A stretch of 64,000 nucleotides of DNA from Halomonas chromatireducens (GCF_001545155.1 NZ_CP014226.1:3609306-3673305); one strand, 5' to 3'; shown: positions 41,258 through 56,556, numbered from the stretch's first letter. Notes: generated from the sequence alone by a model not told the origin. Made by a program: numbers and translations.

Positions 41258-41291
41258 ACAACCCCCGCCGACCCGCGTCGCCGGGGGTTGT
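41258..41291. terminator. Bidirectional hairpin between yhbY and greA
   Basis: ACAACCCCCG (41258-41267) faces CGGGGGTTGT (41282-41291) with a GC-rich loop; T on both flanks. A second hairpin, AGGGCTGC (41230-41237)/GCAGCCCT (41243-41250), lies just before it. The two genes converge here. Confidence 0.65.
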
Positions 41292-41306
41292 TCGCTTGGC
41301 GCCGGC

Positions 41307-41779
41307 TCAGCGGTGCTCGACGCCGGCAATCTCGTATTCCACTTCGCCGCCCGGGGTGTTCACCACCACCACGTCGCCCTCCTCCTTGCCGATCAGGGCG
41401 CGGGCGATGGGCGAGGTCACCGATATCTTGCCGGCCTTGATCTCGGCCTCGTCCTCGCCGACGATCTGGTAGGTCACCGTCTCGTCATTGTTGAGGTTGA
41501 TCAGCTCGACGGTGACGCCGAAGATCACCTTGCCCGTCTGCGGCAGCTTCATGACATCGATCACCTGGGCCGCCGAGAGCTTGCTCTCGATCTCCTTGAT
41601 GCGCCCTTCGATAAAGCCCTGCTGCTCGCGGGCGGCGTGGTACTCGGCGTTCTCCTTGAGATCACCGTGCTCACGCGCCTCGGCGATATCGGCGATCACC
41701 TTGGGGCGCGCCTCGCCTTTCAGATATTCCAGCTCCTTGCGCAGGCGTGCCTCGCCGGCAACGGTCATGGGGACCTTGT

Positions 41780-41783
<4 letters not shown>
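41307..41783 (-). CDS. greA: Transcription elongation factor GreA
   Basis: Rescues backtracked RNA polymerase by stimulating transcript cleavage. The 158-residue protein has the N-terminal coiled coil whose tip carries the acidic pair in EARxxGDLKEN, and a C-terminal FKBP-like domain ([12 protein letters not shown], ending in [10 protein letters not shown]). Its ATG overlaps the carB stop (ATGA), so translation is coupled to carB. Confidence 0.97.
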
Positions 41784-45025
<3,242 letters not shown>

Positions 45026-45130
45026 GACGGTTCCCGCGAAAATTGTTGGCTAACGAGTGAGGCGGCTCTCGCAGAGTCCGCTGAAGCGTTCGATGCCCGG
45101 CGGGGCCTGGGGCTGACCGGGCAGATTCAT

Positions 45131-46300
45131 TCAGCGCGTGGCGAGGCGCTCCTTCATCATGGCGACGAAACGGTCGAACAGCGGCGACACGTCCTTGGGT
45201 CCGGGGCTCGCCTCGGGGTGGCCCTGGAAGCTGAAGGCCGGGCGGTCGGTGCGCTCGATGCCCTGCAGCGAACCGTCAAACAGCGAACGGTGGGTGGCAC
45301 GGAGGTTGGCCGGCAGGGTCGACTCCTCGGCGGCGAAGCCGTGGTTCTGGCTGGTGATCATCACGTGGCCGGTGTCGAGGTCCTGCACGGGATGATTGGC
45401 GCCGTGGTGGCCGAGCCCCATCTTCACCGTCTTCGCTCCACTGGCCAGCGCCAGCAGCTGATGGCCCAGGCAGATGCCGAAGACCGGGATGTCGGTCTCG
45501 AGGATCTCGCCGATCGCCTTGATGGCGTAGTCGCAGGGTTCGGGGTCACCGGGGCCGTTGGCCAGGAAGACACCGTCCGGGTTCATGGCCAGCACCTCGG
45601 CGGCGGGGGTCTGGGCCGGCACCACGGTCAGGCGGCAGCCGCGGCTGGCCAGCATGCGCAGGATGTTGCGCTTCACCCCATAGTCGTAGGCGACCACGTG
45701 GAAGGGGCGCTCGCTCTGGCTGGTGTCGGCGTAGCCCTCACCCAGGGTCCATTCGCCCTCGGTCCACTCGTAGGGAGCCTGGCAGGAAACCACCTTGGCC
45801 AGGTCCATGCCCTTGAGGCCGGGAAACTCCCGCGCCGCCGCCAGTGCGCGCTCTACGGCGTCTTCGCCGGAGGCCAGGTCGCCGGCCAGGATCGCCCCGT
45901 TCTGGGCGCCCTTGTCGCGCAGGATGCGGGTCAGCCGCCGGGTATCGATATCGGCGATGCCGAGCACGTTCTGGCTCTTCAGGTAGTCGGAGAGCGACTG
46001 TTCGGAGCGGAAGTTGCTGGCGATCAGCGGCAGGTCGCGGATCACCAGGCCCGCGGCGGCGATGGCGCCGGACTCCACATCCTCGGCGTTGACGCCGGTA
46101 TTGCCGATGTGGGGGTAGGTGAGGGTGACGATCTGCCGGGTATAGGAGGGGTCGGTGAGGATTTCCTGATAGCCGGTCATGGCCGTATTGAACACCACCT
46201 CACCGCTGGTCTGTCCATCGGCACCGATGGCCGTGCCGTGAAAGAGACTGCCATCTTCCAGGGCCAGTATCGCGGGTTTGTTCAATGCGGGGCTGTTCAA
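45131..46300 (-). CDS. carA: Carbamoyl-phosphate synthase small subunit
   Basis: Glutamine amidotransferase subunit that supplies ammonia to CarB. The 389-residue product has an N-terminal CPSase domain ([23 protein letters not shown]) and a class I GATase domain with the nucleophile in GICLGHQ and His/Glu in GHPEASPG. The start is taken as the TTG at 46300 because a strong GGGAGGA lies 8 bases upstream; another TTG five codons later (giving the NKPAIL start seen in Pseudomonas) lacks one. The frame is open back to an ATG at 46432 at the start of the leader. Confidence 0.94.
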   Translation of the reverse strand: MNSPALNKPAILALEDGSLFHGTAIGADGQTSGEVVFNTAMTGYQEILTDPSYTRQIVTLTYPHIGNTGVNAEDVESGAIAAAGLVIRDLPLIASNFRSEQSLSDYLKSQNVLGIADIDTRRLTRILRDKGAQNGAILAGDLASGEDAVERALAAAREFPGLKGMDLAKVVSCQAPYEWTEGEWTLGEGYADTSQSERPFHVVAYDYGVKRNILRMLASRGCRLTVVPAQTPAAEVLAMNPDGVFLANGPGDPEPCDYAIKAIGEILETDIPVFGICLGHQLLALASGAKTVKMGLGHHGANHPVQDLDTGHVMITSQNHGFAAEESTLPANLRATHRSLFDGSLQGIERTDRPAFSFQGHPEASPGPKDVSPLFDRFVAMMKERLATR

Positions 46301-46376
46301 GACAAGGTCCTCCCATGCTGTGGGAGCCTGAGGGGCGCAGGCTCCGCGGCTATCGTCGCTGCGACAGATTCGGCTC

Positions 46377-46423
46377 GTAAAAAAGCGGGACGAAGCCGAT
46401 AAAAGAACCGGTTTCATCCCGCT
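46377..46423 (-). terminator. Terminator-like attenuator in the carA leader
   Basis: On the minus strand AGCGGGATGAA (46423-46413) pairs with TTCGTCCCGCT (46394-46384), 11 bp with one G:U, followed by six U (TTTTTT) and AC. It lies 77 bp before the carA start and just after the likely promoter, so it should end most leader transcripts unless relieved. A further 8-bp hairpin, GGAGCCTG/CAGGCTCC, lies at 46345-46323. Confidence 0.75.
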
Positions 46424-46430
46424 TGTTGTC

Positions 46431-46460
46431 ATATTCTTCGGGGGCTGGCAAACGCAACAA
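46431..46460 (-). promoter_or_regulatory. Candidate carA promoter
   Basis: On the minus strand TTGTTG (46460-46455), 18-bp spacer, GAATAT (46436-46431). The transcript would start at about the ATG of a leader frame in phase with carA. Consensus match is moderate. Confidence 0.35.
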
Positions 46461-46609
46461 GCGCGCAGTAATGACTGCTATTTTCAGGCGCCCGGCCAAA
46501 ATTTTGGGGATATTACAGGATCCGGCCTCACCTGGCTACCATCTTGCGCCCTGAACCTCATGTCCACGCTGACGATCCGGGGCTGATCCGAGCACAGGAC
46601 TCCGAGGAT

Positions 46610-46678
46610 GCGCTGTGAACCCATCCCTGGGCGCTACCGATTCCATCCCTGGAATCGGACCTCCTCTTCGGCCTGTCC
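46610..46678 (-). repeat. Two-hairpin 3'-UTR element, copy B
   Basis: On the minus strand it begins GGACAGGCC (46678-46670), then hairpin 1, CCGATTCC-AGGGAT-GGAATCGG (46658-46637), then hairpin 2, CCC-AGGGAT-GGG (46631-46620), and ends TTCACAGCGC. Compared with copy A, the hairpin 1 stem has changed on both sides while the loop is kept. It starts 35 bp after the dapB stop, sense to dapB. Confidence 0.65.
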
Positions 46679-46712
46679 TCGGCGCCCCTCGGTCGGCGGC
46701 CGCCCCACAGGT

Positions 46713-47871
<1,159 letters not shown>

Positions 47872-47896
47872 GATGGCAACTCCTGTTTGACAGAGG

Positions 47897-48178
47897 TCAG
47901 TGATAATCCACGATTTCGACATCGAAGGCGGCCCCGTTCTCGAAGCGAAAGCAGATTCTCCACTGATCGTTGATACGAATGCTGTACTGCCCCTGCCTGT
48001 CACCGCGTAGCGCCTCGAGACGGTTACCGGGTGGCGAGCGCAAGAAATCCAGCGTAGTCGCCGAATCCAGCAATTGGAGCTTGCGCTCGGCCTGGCGCCG
48101 GAAGGCACGAAATGAGTTGGAGCACCCCGCCCCCTCGAAAAGTCGCTGCGTTCGCTTGCAGGCAAAGGACTCGATCAT
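47897..48178 (-). CDS. higB: HigB-type toxin (RelE superfamily mRNA interferase)
   Basis: A 93-residue RelE/HigB-fold toxin expected to cut mRNA on the ribosome. Family features: the IESFACKRTQRLFEG start, RKLQLLDSA, and the C-terminal YSIRINDQWRICFRF with the catalytic Arg/Trp segment. It is complete. The best promoter places transcription within a base or two of the ATG, so the mRNA may be leaderless. Confidence 0.92.
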   Translation of the reverse strand: MIESFACKRTQRLFEGAGCSNSFRAFRRQAERKLQLLDSATTLDFLRSPPGNRLEALRGDRQGQYSIRINDQWRICFRFENGAAFDVEIVDYH

Positions 48179-48184
48179 GTCATC

Positions 48185-48213
48185 ATGCTATTACGCGCTG
48201 CGTTATACGTCAA
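48185..48213 (-). promoter_or_regulatory. higBA promoter
   Basis: On the minus strand TTGACG (48213-48208), 17-bp spacer, TAGCAT (48190-48185). The spacer contains TTACGC/GCGTTA, a near-palindrome that may be the HigA operator. Confidence 0.6.
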
Positions 48214-48288
48214 ACAGGATTATCCACCTGACCACCCGCGGCTGCCACCGACACTTGGCAGCGAACCAACGCGGCCTCGTCGGACGAC

Positions 48289-49200
48289 TCATGACGGCGC
48301 TTCGCTGCGCCCGTTGCGCAGCAGCAGCGCAATGGCGGTCAGCACCAGCAGGCTGCCCGGCAGCCAGTGCCAGCCGATCTGTTCCGGCGCGGTGACGAAC
48401 AGCAGCAGCATGGAGACGAAGGGCACCAGATAGCCGTAGGCGGTGACGGCACCGGGGGTCAACGCCGAGGTGGCCCGCTGCATCAGCCAGAAGGTCAGGG
48501 CACTGGAGAAGAGCCCCAGGTAGGTCACCAGCAGCAGGTCATGCCAGCGCATCGACATGAGCTCGGCGGCGGGCTCTATCGCCAACCCCAGCAGGCCAAT
48601 CCATACCCCGCCCATTCCCAGGCTCCAGAAGGTGCGCACCGAGGCCGCTTCCGGCAGCCAGCCATGGGCTAGCCCCCACTTGCTCAGCACCGGGTAGAGC
48701 GCCGAGGAGACACAGCCGAGGAAGAACACCGCCTCGCCGATGCCGAACTCGAGCCCTTCGCCATGCCCCATCGACTCGGCAACGGCCAGGCCCAGCGCCC
48801 CCAGGGCGCCCAGCGCAAGAATCGCCGGCAGTTGCCAGGTCAACCACTCGACGCGAAAGCCCAGCCCCAGCATAAAGGCCAGCAGCGGCACGGTGACGTA
48901 GAGCGTCGACATGGAGAGCGCCGTGGCGTGATGTGCCGCCCAGAACATGGCGCCGAAGAAACCGGCCAGGCAGAGGCCCATCAGGCTGTAGAGGGGCAGT
49001 AGCCGCCAGGAGGGCAGGAAATCGGCCGAGCGGCGCGCCAGCCACCAGAGCCCCGCGCAGGCGATGGCGAAGCGCAGCGCGGTCAGCGACAGCGGCGGCA
49101 GCTGGCTCATCAGCTCGACGGCGGGAAACGACAGCCCCACCAGTACCGCCCACAGCAGCATCCCCAGGTGGGCGGCGCGGGGCGACGCCGTGACGTTCAA
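48289..49200 (-). CDS. EamA/DMT superfamily transporter
   Basis: A 303-residue inner-membrane protein with about ten hydrophobic helices in two EamA repeats (about 12-140 and 155-290). Members export amino acids or other metabolites; substrate unknown. Its start is TTG overlapping the DUF2218 gene stop (TTGA), so the two are translationally coupled; an ATG 13 codons in is the alternative. It belongs to the accessory segment between dapB and dnaJ. Confidence 0.85.
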   Translation of the reverse strand: MNVTASPRAAHLGMLLWAVLVGLSFPAVELMSQLPPLSLTALRFAIACAGLWWLARRSADFLPSWRLLPLYSLMGLCLAGFFGAMFWAAHHATALSMSTLYVTVPLLAFMLGLGFRVEWLTWQLPAILALGALGALGLAVAESMGHGEGLEFGIGEAVFFLGCVSSALYPVLSKWGLAHGWLPEAASVRTFWSLGMGGVWIGLLGLAIEPAAELMSMRWHDLLLVTYLGLFSSALTFWLMQRATSALTPGAVTAYGYLVPFVSMLLLFVTAPEQIGWHWLPGSLLVLTAIALLLRNGRSEAPS

Positions 49201-49478
49201 TTTTCCCAGACGATATCCAGATCCTCGTCACCCGCCATGCGCTGAAGGTGGGCATCCAGCACGCCCTCCAGGCGGTCGAGGCCCTCCTCGTCCAGCGCCT
49301 CGAGGGCAACCACCAGCTTGTCCGGCTCGGCCTGCATCAGGCAGGAGCCCTCCTCGAAGACCACCCGGCTCTCGGTCTCGCCCTGCTCCACCTCCAGCTT
49401 GTGCGCCCAGTGCTTGCACAGCCGGTTCATCAGCTTCGCAGCTGACTCGGTAGCGATCTCCGTTCGCGACATCGGCAT
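49197..49478 (-). CDS. DUF2218 domain protein
   Basis: A 93-residue cytoplasmic protein of the DUF2218 family, with the recurring RLCKHWAHK segment and an acidic C-terminus (LDIVWEN). Function unknown; members are sometimes found beside metal or siderophore genes, which is not the case here. A strong AAGGGAGG precedes the ATG. Coupled to the DMT transporter downstream. Confidence 0.8.
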   Translation of the reverse strand: MPMSRTEIATESAAKLMNRLCKHWAHKLEVEQGETESRVVFEEGSCLMQAEPDKLVVALEALDEEGLDRLEGVLDAHLQRMAGDEDLDIVWEN

Positions 49479-49623
49479 GACGACCTCCCTTCGTATTCGA
49501 TTGAACTCAAGACTAAGACGAGCGGATGGCCAATGCCAGTCCGCAGCACCACTCTTCAGCGAATATTCGCCTCGTCGTGATAGGCTGAACGAAACGTTTA
49601 CAATACTGAAGCAGGGAGGCGGC

Positions 49624-50568
49624 ATGAACCCGGCACTCAAGAGCCTGACACGGCTACGAGTGGGCCAAAGCAAGGGCGCACCGGCCTCCAATAAACCGTG
49701 CCTGATTCTCGCTCTTATTTGTGAGATCCAGGCGGGTCATGTCGCCTCAAGCCGAATCCCTATCGATACCCGATTGGTAACGCGTTACTGCGAGCTATAC
49801 GAAATCGCAACCGGTGAGCGACAGAAGGCCAACCCCTGGTTACCGTTATGGCACCTGTCATCGGATGCAGGACCGAATGGCCGCCTCTGGGCACCAGTGT
49901 TTCATGACAAACTGGAAAAGATCGCCAAGCAGTTCGGCCAACCTAAGTCGATGAGTGATATCGAACACCGCTTTGTTGCCGCCGACCTGGATAGCGCTCT
50001 CTTTCGCGCAGCACAGGATAAGCCTTTGGCTTTTGAAGCTGCGGCCGTAGTAATAGGCCAATACTTTGGGCACTCCCCAGCCGCACAGCAGGCACTTCAC
50101 GACTACCTTGGCCTGGCTTTCTCAAGTGGCGAATACGAAAAGAACCCCGAGAGACTGGAAGAAGGAGTACATGAGGCCAGCCAGCTCCAAGCGCGCTCAG
50201 CCGCATTCCGCTCACTGGTACTGGAAGCCTACGATTATCGATGCGCGGCCAGCCGCCTACGCTACATTTCGCCAGATTACCGTTACCTGGTCGAGGCCGC
50301 TCACTTGGTGCCCTTCACCGAGAGTCAGGACGACCATCCCACCAACGGACTGGCACTCACTCCCAATCTGCACTGGGCCATGGACAATCACCTCATTGCA
50401 CCAGGGCCGGATCACAAGTGGCACGTCAGCCCCACCATCGATGCACTGGTGTCGGATAACCGTTGGCTCTGCGAGTTGGACGGCCACCCGCTGGCCTTGC
50501 CTCGTGATAGCCGCTGGCATCCGGCCCAGGGCGCTCTGACCTGGCGACTAGATCACCTGCAACGCTGA
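49624..50568 (+). CDS. HNH endonuclease, possible modification-dependent restriction enzyme
   Basis: A 314-residue two-domain protein. The C-terminal HNH domain (about 200-280) has EAAHLVPF, the NGLALTPNLHWAMDNHLI metal/catalytic segment and a final histidine. The N-terminal half (NKPCLILALICEIQAG and PWLPLWHL) resembles, from memory, the sulfur-binding domain of ScoMcrA-like enzymes that cut phosphorothioated DNA. A restriction role is inferred. GGGAGG precedes the ATG at 49624; the frame is open further upstream. Its base composition looks somewhat lower in GC than the flanking core genes. Confidence 0.8.
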   Translation: MNPALKSLTRLRVGQSKGAPASNKPCLILALICEIQAGHVASSRIPIDTRLVTRYCELYEIATGERQKANPWLPLWHLSSDAGPNGRLWAPVFHDKLEKIAKQFGQPKSMSDIEHRFVAADLDSALFRAAQDKPLAFEAAAVVIGQYFGHSPAAQQALHDYLGLAFSSGEYEKNPERLEEGVHEASQLQARSAAFRSLVLEAYDYRCAASRLRYISPDYRYLVEAAHLVPFTESQDDHPTNGLALTPNLHWAMDNHLIAPGPDHKWHVSPTIDALVSDNRWLCELDGHPLALPRDSRWHPAQGALTWRLDHLQR

Positions 50569-50581
50569 GTTGAAAACGACA

Positions 50582-50611
50582 CCGCCCCGGCATCGAGCGA
50601 TACCGGGGCGG
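50582..50611. terminator. Hairpin between the HNH gene and dnaJ
   Basis: CCGCCCCGG (50582-50590) faces CCGGGGCGG (50603-50611) with an inner ATC/GAT pair. On the minus strand it is followed by TGTCGTTTTC, so it most likely ends the dnaJ transcript; the two genes converge. Confidence 0.65.
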
Positions 50612-50637
50612 CGTCTCATGGTGCGCGACCACCTTTG

Positions 50638-51792
50638 CTACGGCTTCATATCCTCGAAGAACTTCTTCACGCCGTCGAAGAAGCCGCTCTTCTTGGGCGA
50701 GTGGTGGGCGCTGTTGGTGCCCCCCAGGCTCTCCTGAAGCTGGCGCAGCAGATCCTTCTGCTCGTCGTTGAGGTTAACCGGTGTCTCGACCACGACCTTG
50801 CACAGCAGGTCCCCGGGCGGGCCGCCGCGCACCGGCTTGACGCCCTTGCCGCGCAGGCGGAACAGACGGCCGGTCTGGGTCTCGGCGGGGATCTTGAGCT
50901 TGACCCGGCCATCCAGCGTCGGCACTTCCAGCTCGCCGCCGAGTGCGGCGTCGATGAAGTTGATCGGCACGTCGCAGTGCAGGTGCTTGCCGTCGCGCTG
51001 GAAGATGTGGTGCGGCTTGATCGCCACCTGCACGTAGAGATCGCCCGGGGGCCCGCCGTTGATGCCGGACTCGCCCTCGCCGTTGAGGCGAATGCGGTCG
51101 CCGGTGTCGACGCCGGCGGGGATCTTCACCGACAGGGTGCGGGTCTCGCGCACGCGGCCTTCGCCGTGGCACTTGTGGCAGGGCACCTTGATATGCACAC
51201 CGTTGCCGTGGCAGGTGGGGCAGGTCTGCTGCACGGCGAAGAAGCCCTGCTGCATGCGCACCTGGCCGTGGCCGTTACAGGTGGGGCAGGTCTCCTTGCT
51301 GGAGCCCGGCTCGGCACCCTGGCCGTCGCAGCGGTCGCACTCCACGTGGCGGGGCACGCGGATATCGACGGTGGTGCCGGAAACCGCACTCTCCAGATCG
51401 AGCTCCAGGTTGTAGCGCAGGTCGCTGCCCCGCTGCGGCGCATGGGGGCTGCGCCGGCCACCGCCACCGCCGAAGATGTCGCCGAACACGTCGCCGAAGA
51501 TGTCGCTGAAGCCGCCGGCTCCCGCACCACCGCCGAAGCCGCCGCCACCGAAGCCGCCCGCCTGGCCGTCGACGCCGGCATGGCCGAACTGGTCGTAGGC
51601 GGCACGCTTCTCGCTGTCGCTCAGGACCTCGTAGGCTTCCGAGACCTCTCGAAACCGCTCGGCCGAACTCTCGTCATCCGGATTACGGTCCGGATGGTAT
51701 TTCTGTGCCAGGCGCCGGTAGGCCTTCTTGATGTCTTTCGTATCGGCCCCGCGCTCGACGCCGAGCACTTCGTAATAATCGCGTTTGGACAT
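50638..51792 (-). CDS. dnaJ: Chaperone DnaJ
   Basis: Hsp40 co-chaperone that stimulates DnaK ATPase and delivers substrates. The 384-residue protein has the J domain with HPD (about 33-35), a Gly/Phe-rich linker (about 75-115), four CxxCxGxG-type zinc motifs (about 148-215) and the C-terminal substrate-binding domain. It lies 106 bp after dnaK. Confidence 0.98.
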   Translation of the reverse strand: MSKRDYYEVLGVERGADTKDIKKAYRRLAQKYHPDRNPDDESSAERFREVSEAYEVLSDSEKRAAYDQFGHAGVDGQAGGFGGGGFGGGAGAGGFSDIFGDVFGDIFGGGGGRRSPHAPQRGSDLRYNLELDLESAVSGTTVDIRVPRHVECDRCDGQGAEPGSSKETCPTCNGHGQVRMQQGFFAVQQTCPTCHGNGVHIKVPCHKCHGEGRVRETRTLSVKIPAGVDTGDRIRLNGEGESGINGGPPGDLYVQVAIKPHHIFQRDGKHLHCDVPINFIDAALGGELEVPTLDGRVKLKIPAETQTGRLFRLRGKGVKPVRGGPPGDLLCKVVVETPVNLNDEQKDLLRQLQESLGGTNSAHHSPKKSGFFDGVKKFFEDMKP

Positions 51793-51898
51793 GGGTCCAT
51801 GCGCCTCCTGGTCTAGGCAGTTATCGCCTGATCCGCGGAAACGGCAACGCGGGAGTCATCCCCCCGCGCTGCCGCCGGCCGTGGCATACCCTCGACGA

Positions 51899-53833
<1,935 letters not shown>

Positions 53834-53898
53834 AGGAAATCCTCGAAAAGTCGTTGCTTGAATTCGTCTCTGCGGCGCTTGCCGCGGGGTTGTCGTCT

Positions 53899-53927
53899 AT
53901 CTGGGGGGCAGAGTCTCTTATTTCAAG
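53899..53927 (-). promoter_or_regulatory. Heat-shock (RpoH) promoter of dnaK
   Basis: On the minus strand CTTGAAA (53927-53921), 14 bp, CCCCAGAT (53906-53899), close to CTTGAAA-N(11-16)-CCCCATNT. It lies in the 121-bp grpE-dnaK gap. Confidence 0.7.
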
Positions 53928-53954
53928 TCCTGCCCCCGATTCCGATGTGTAAAC

Positions 53955-54584
53955 TCAGCCGGCAGCCTTGCTGACCACCACCATCGCCGGACGCACCAGG
54001 CGCCCATTGAGCAGGTAGCCCTTCTGCATCACTTCCATCACGCTGTTGGGTTCGAGCTCGGGGTTGGGCACCATGGCCATGGCCTCGTGGTACTGGGGGT
54101 CGAAGGGCTCACCCTGCGGGTCAACCGACTCGACGCCAAACTTGCCCAGCACGTCGTGCTGCATCTTCAAGGTCATGGACACACCCTCGCGGTGGGCCTC
54201 GCTGGCATCATCACCCATGGCCTCCAGTGCCTTCTCCAGGCTGTCGACCACCGGGAGCAGCTCCTTCACGAATTTCTCGAGGGCAAACTTGCGCGCCTTC
54301 TCGGCCTCCTGCTCGGCGCGCCGGCGCACGTTCTGCGCCTCGGCAGCCGTGCGCAGCACCTGGTCCTTGGCCTCGGCCAGGCTCTCCTCGAGCTCCGCAA
54401 CCTGGGCGGCCAGCATCTCGGCCTCGGGGTTGTCGCCCACTTCGGCCTGCTCGCCCAGGGCCTCGGCTTCCTCGGCCGCCTCGATGGCTTCATCTTCCAG
54501 CGTGCCCTCTACAGGCTGCGGTTCGGCCTCCTCTTCGCGCCTTGCCAGCTCGTCGTCCAGCGGGGTCTGGGGTTCTTTAGCCAT
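53955..54584 (-). CDS. grpE: Nucleotide exchange factor GrpE
   Basis: Releases ADP from DnaK. The 209-residue protein has an acidic N-terminal region ([19 protein letters not shown]), a long coiled coil (about 60-120) and the C-terminal beta domain with the [12 protein letters not shown] and [11 protein letters not shown] family motifs. AGGAG six bases upstream selects the ATG giving MAKEPQ; another ATG two codons earlier overlaps that site. First gene of grpE-dnaK-dnaJ. Confidence 0.96.
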   Translation of the reverse strand: MAKEPQTPLDDELARREEEAEPQPVEGTLEDEAIEAAEEAEALGEQAEVGDNPEAEMLAAQVAELEESLAEAKDQVLRTAAEAQNVRRRAEQEAEKARKFALEKFVKELLPVVDSLEKALEAMGDDASEAHREGVSMTLKMQHDVLGKFGVESVDPQGEPFDPQYHEAMAMVPNPELEPNSVMEVMQKGYLLNGRLVRPAMVVVSKAAG

Positions 54585-54662
54585 GAACATCTCCTGAAAC
54601 GGTGAATCGGCCCCGCGGGCCGAACAGCATTCGGGTTGGCGATAGCATCGCAATCTGCCGCC

Positions 54663-54691
54663 TATATGGGGGCCGTGGCCAGAAACTCAAG
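54663..54691 (-). promoter_or_regulatory. Heat-shock (RpoH) promoter of grpE
   Basis: On the minus strand CTTGAG (54691-54686) then, after 13 bp, CCCCCATATA (54672-54663). The -10 region matches CCCCATNT fully. It lies about 80 bp before grpE. Confidence 0.75.
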
Positions 54692-54721
54692 AATAAATGG
54701 CCAAGGAATTGACATGTGCAT

Positions 54722-54759
54722 TGAGAGAGAGACTGGTCTACTGTATAAAAACCCAATAA
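54722..54759 (+). promoter_or_regulatory. recN promoter with overlapping LexA-like box
   Basis: TTGAGA (54722-54727), 17-bp spacer, TATAAA (54745-54750). TACTGTATAAAAACCCAATA (54740-54759) overlaps the -10 and matches the gammaproteobacterial SOS box TACTGTATATNNAAACAGTA well in its left half and partly in its right half. recN is an SOS gene in E. coli. Confidence 0.65.
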
Positions 54760-54838
54760 AGGTGTATGAATATCCAGCCTGCCGCTCAGACCAGCTGTCG
54801 CAACGCGCTGGCGAGAGCCTAAGGTGCCGGGAGGAAAG

Positions 54839-56515
54839 ATGCTGACTCAGCTTGCCATTCGTGACTACGCCATCGTTGACCGCCTCGACTTTGAGCTTGC
54901 CGGTGGCATGACCGCCATTACCGGTGAGACCGGGGCCGGCAAGTCGATCCTGCTCGGCGCCCTGGGCCTGTGCCTGGGCGAGCGCGCCGACGCCGGCAGT
55001 ATTCGCCATGGCTGCGAGCGTGCCGACCTCAGCGCCCGCTTCGACATCGCTGCACTGCCAGCCGCCCGCGCCTGGCTCACGGAGCGCGAACTGCCCGCCG
55101 ACGATTGCCTGCTGCGCCGCGTGGTGACCGCTGCGGGCCGCTCCAAGGCATGGATCAACGGTCAGCCGGCAACCATCGCCGACCTCAAGGCGCTGGGTGA
55201 GCATCTGGTGGAAATTCACGGCCAGCACGCCCATCAGGCGCTGCTTCGCGAGGAGACCCACCTGCGCCTACTCGATGACTTCGCCGGCCAGCGCACGGCG
55301 GTGGCCGAACTGGCCGAAACCTTCCGCAGTTGGCAGGCCGCCCGCCGCCGGCTCAAGCGTCTGGCCGAAAGCGGCGACGAAGTGCAGGCGCGGCGACAGC
55401 TGCTGCGCTATCAGGTCGAGGAGCTGGACGCTCTGGCCCTGGGAGACGACGAGCTGGCGACCCTGGAGCAAGAACAGGAGCAGCTCGCCCATGCCGAGGA
55501 GACGATTCGCGAGGCCCAGTTCGCCGCCGATTGCTGCGACAGCGACGACGGCGGCGCACTTGCGCTGCTGCATCAGGCGACCAGCCGCCTTGGCGTACTG
55601 CCGGGCCATGCCCAGGGTGGGCTGGCCGAGGCGCTGAGCATGCTGGGCGAGGCTCGCATCCAGATCGAAGAGGCGGCACGGGAGCTGCACCGCTTCGTGG
55701 ATACCACCGAGCTGGACCCGGAGCAGCTGGCCTGGGTGGAGTCGCGGCTGAGCGAAGTCCATCGCATCGCTCGCAAGCATCACATCATGCCCGAAGAGCT
55801 GCCCAGCCTGCACCGGCGGCTGCAGGCGGAGCTGGAAGGCCTGGAGGGAGGAGAGCACGACCTGGAAGCGCTGCGTGCGGAGGTGGAGGCCCTGCGCGAT
55901 ACCTGGCGCCAGCAGGCCCGTAGCGTTAGCGAGGCGCGGCAGAAGGCGGCCACCCGGTTCGGCAAGGCGGTACAGGAGCAATTGGCCTTCCTGGCCATGG
56001 GCAAGGCGCGCTTCGAGGTTGAAGTGGAAGCCCGCGAGCTGCCGGCCGCCGATGGCCTGGAGGGCGTTCGCTTCCTGATCAGCGCCAACCCAGGCCAGCC
56101 GCCTCGCCCGCTCTCCAAGGTGGCTTCCGGCGGCGAGCTGTCGCGCATCAGCCTGGCAATCCAGGTGGTGGCGGCACGCCACTCGACCATTCCCAGCCTC
56201 GTCTTCGACGAGGTGGATGTCGGTGTCTCGGGCGCCACCGCAGAGATCGTCGGCCAGCTGTTGCGACGGCTCGGCACCGGCGGGCAGGTAATGACGGTGA
56301 CCCACCTGCCCCAGGTGGCAGCCCAGGCCCATCATCATCTGCATATCGAGAAGCAGGCGAAGCGCAACACCACCCAGACGCGCATGGCGCTACTCGACGA
56401 GGCCGGGCGGGTCACCGAACTGGCGCGCATGCTGGGCGGGGTCAACCTCTCCGACCGCACCCTGGCCCACGCCCGGGAGATGCTCGACGGCAGCCAGCAG
56501 AACGCACACCACTGA
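54839..56515 (+). CDS. recN: DNA repair protein RecN
   Basis: SMC-like ATPase that acts early in double-strand-break repair. The 558-residue protein has Walker A GETGAGKS (about 29-36), two coiled-coil arms (about 150-370), the ABC signature in ASGGELSR and Walker B LVFDEVDVGVSG. The ATG is chosen for its GGGAGGAAAG site. Probably SOS-induced through the box upstream. It diverges from grpE and ends at a strong hairpin. Confidence 0.96.
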   Translation: MLTQLAIRDYAIVDRLDFELAGGMTAITGETGAGKSILLGALGLCLGERADAGSIRHGCERADLSARFDIAALPAARAWLTERELPADDCLLRRVVTAAGRSKAWINGQPATIADLKALGEHLVEIHGQHAHQALLREETHLRLLDDFAGQRTAVAELAETFRSWQAARRRLKRLAESGDEVQARRQLLRYQVEELDALALGDDELATLEQEQEQLAHAEETIREAQFAADCCDSDDGGALALLHQATSRLGVLPGHAQGGLAEALSMLGEARIQIEEAARELHRFVDTTELDPEQLAWVESRLSEVHRIARKHHIMPEELPSLHRRLQAELEGLEGGEHDLEALRAEVEALRDTWRQQARSVSEARQKAATRFGKAVQEQLAFLAMGKARFEVEVEARELPAADGLEGVRFLISANPGQPPRPLSKVASGGELSRISLAIQVVAARHSTIPSLVFDEVDVGVSGATAEIVGQLLRRLGTGGQVMTVTHLPQVAAQAHHHLHIEKQAKRNTTQTRMALLDEAGRVTELARMLGGVNLSDRTLAHAREMLDGSQQNAHH

Positions 56516-56556
56516 GCGCCACCTTCCAGGCTCCCAGCACCATCCACCGCCTAGAC

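Noticed and set aside
48289..49200. Calling the DMT gene product a specific amino-acid exporter
   Set aside because: The EamA fold does not reveal the substrate, and no neighbouring pathway gene points to one.
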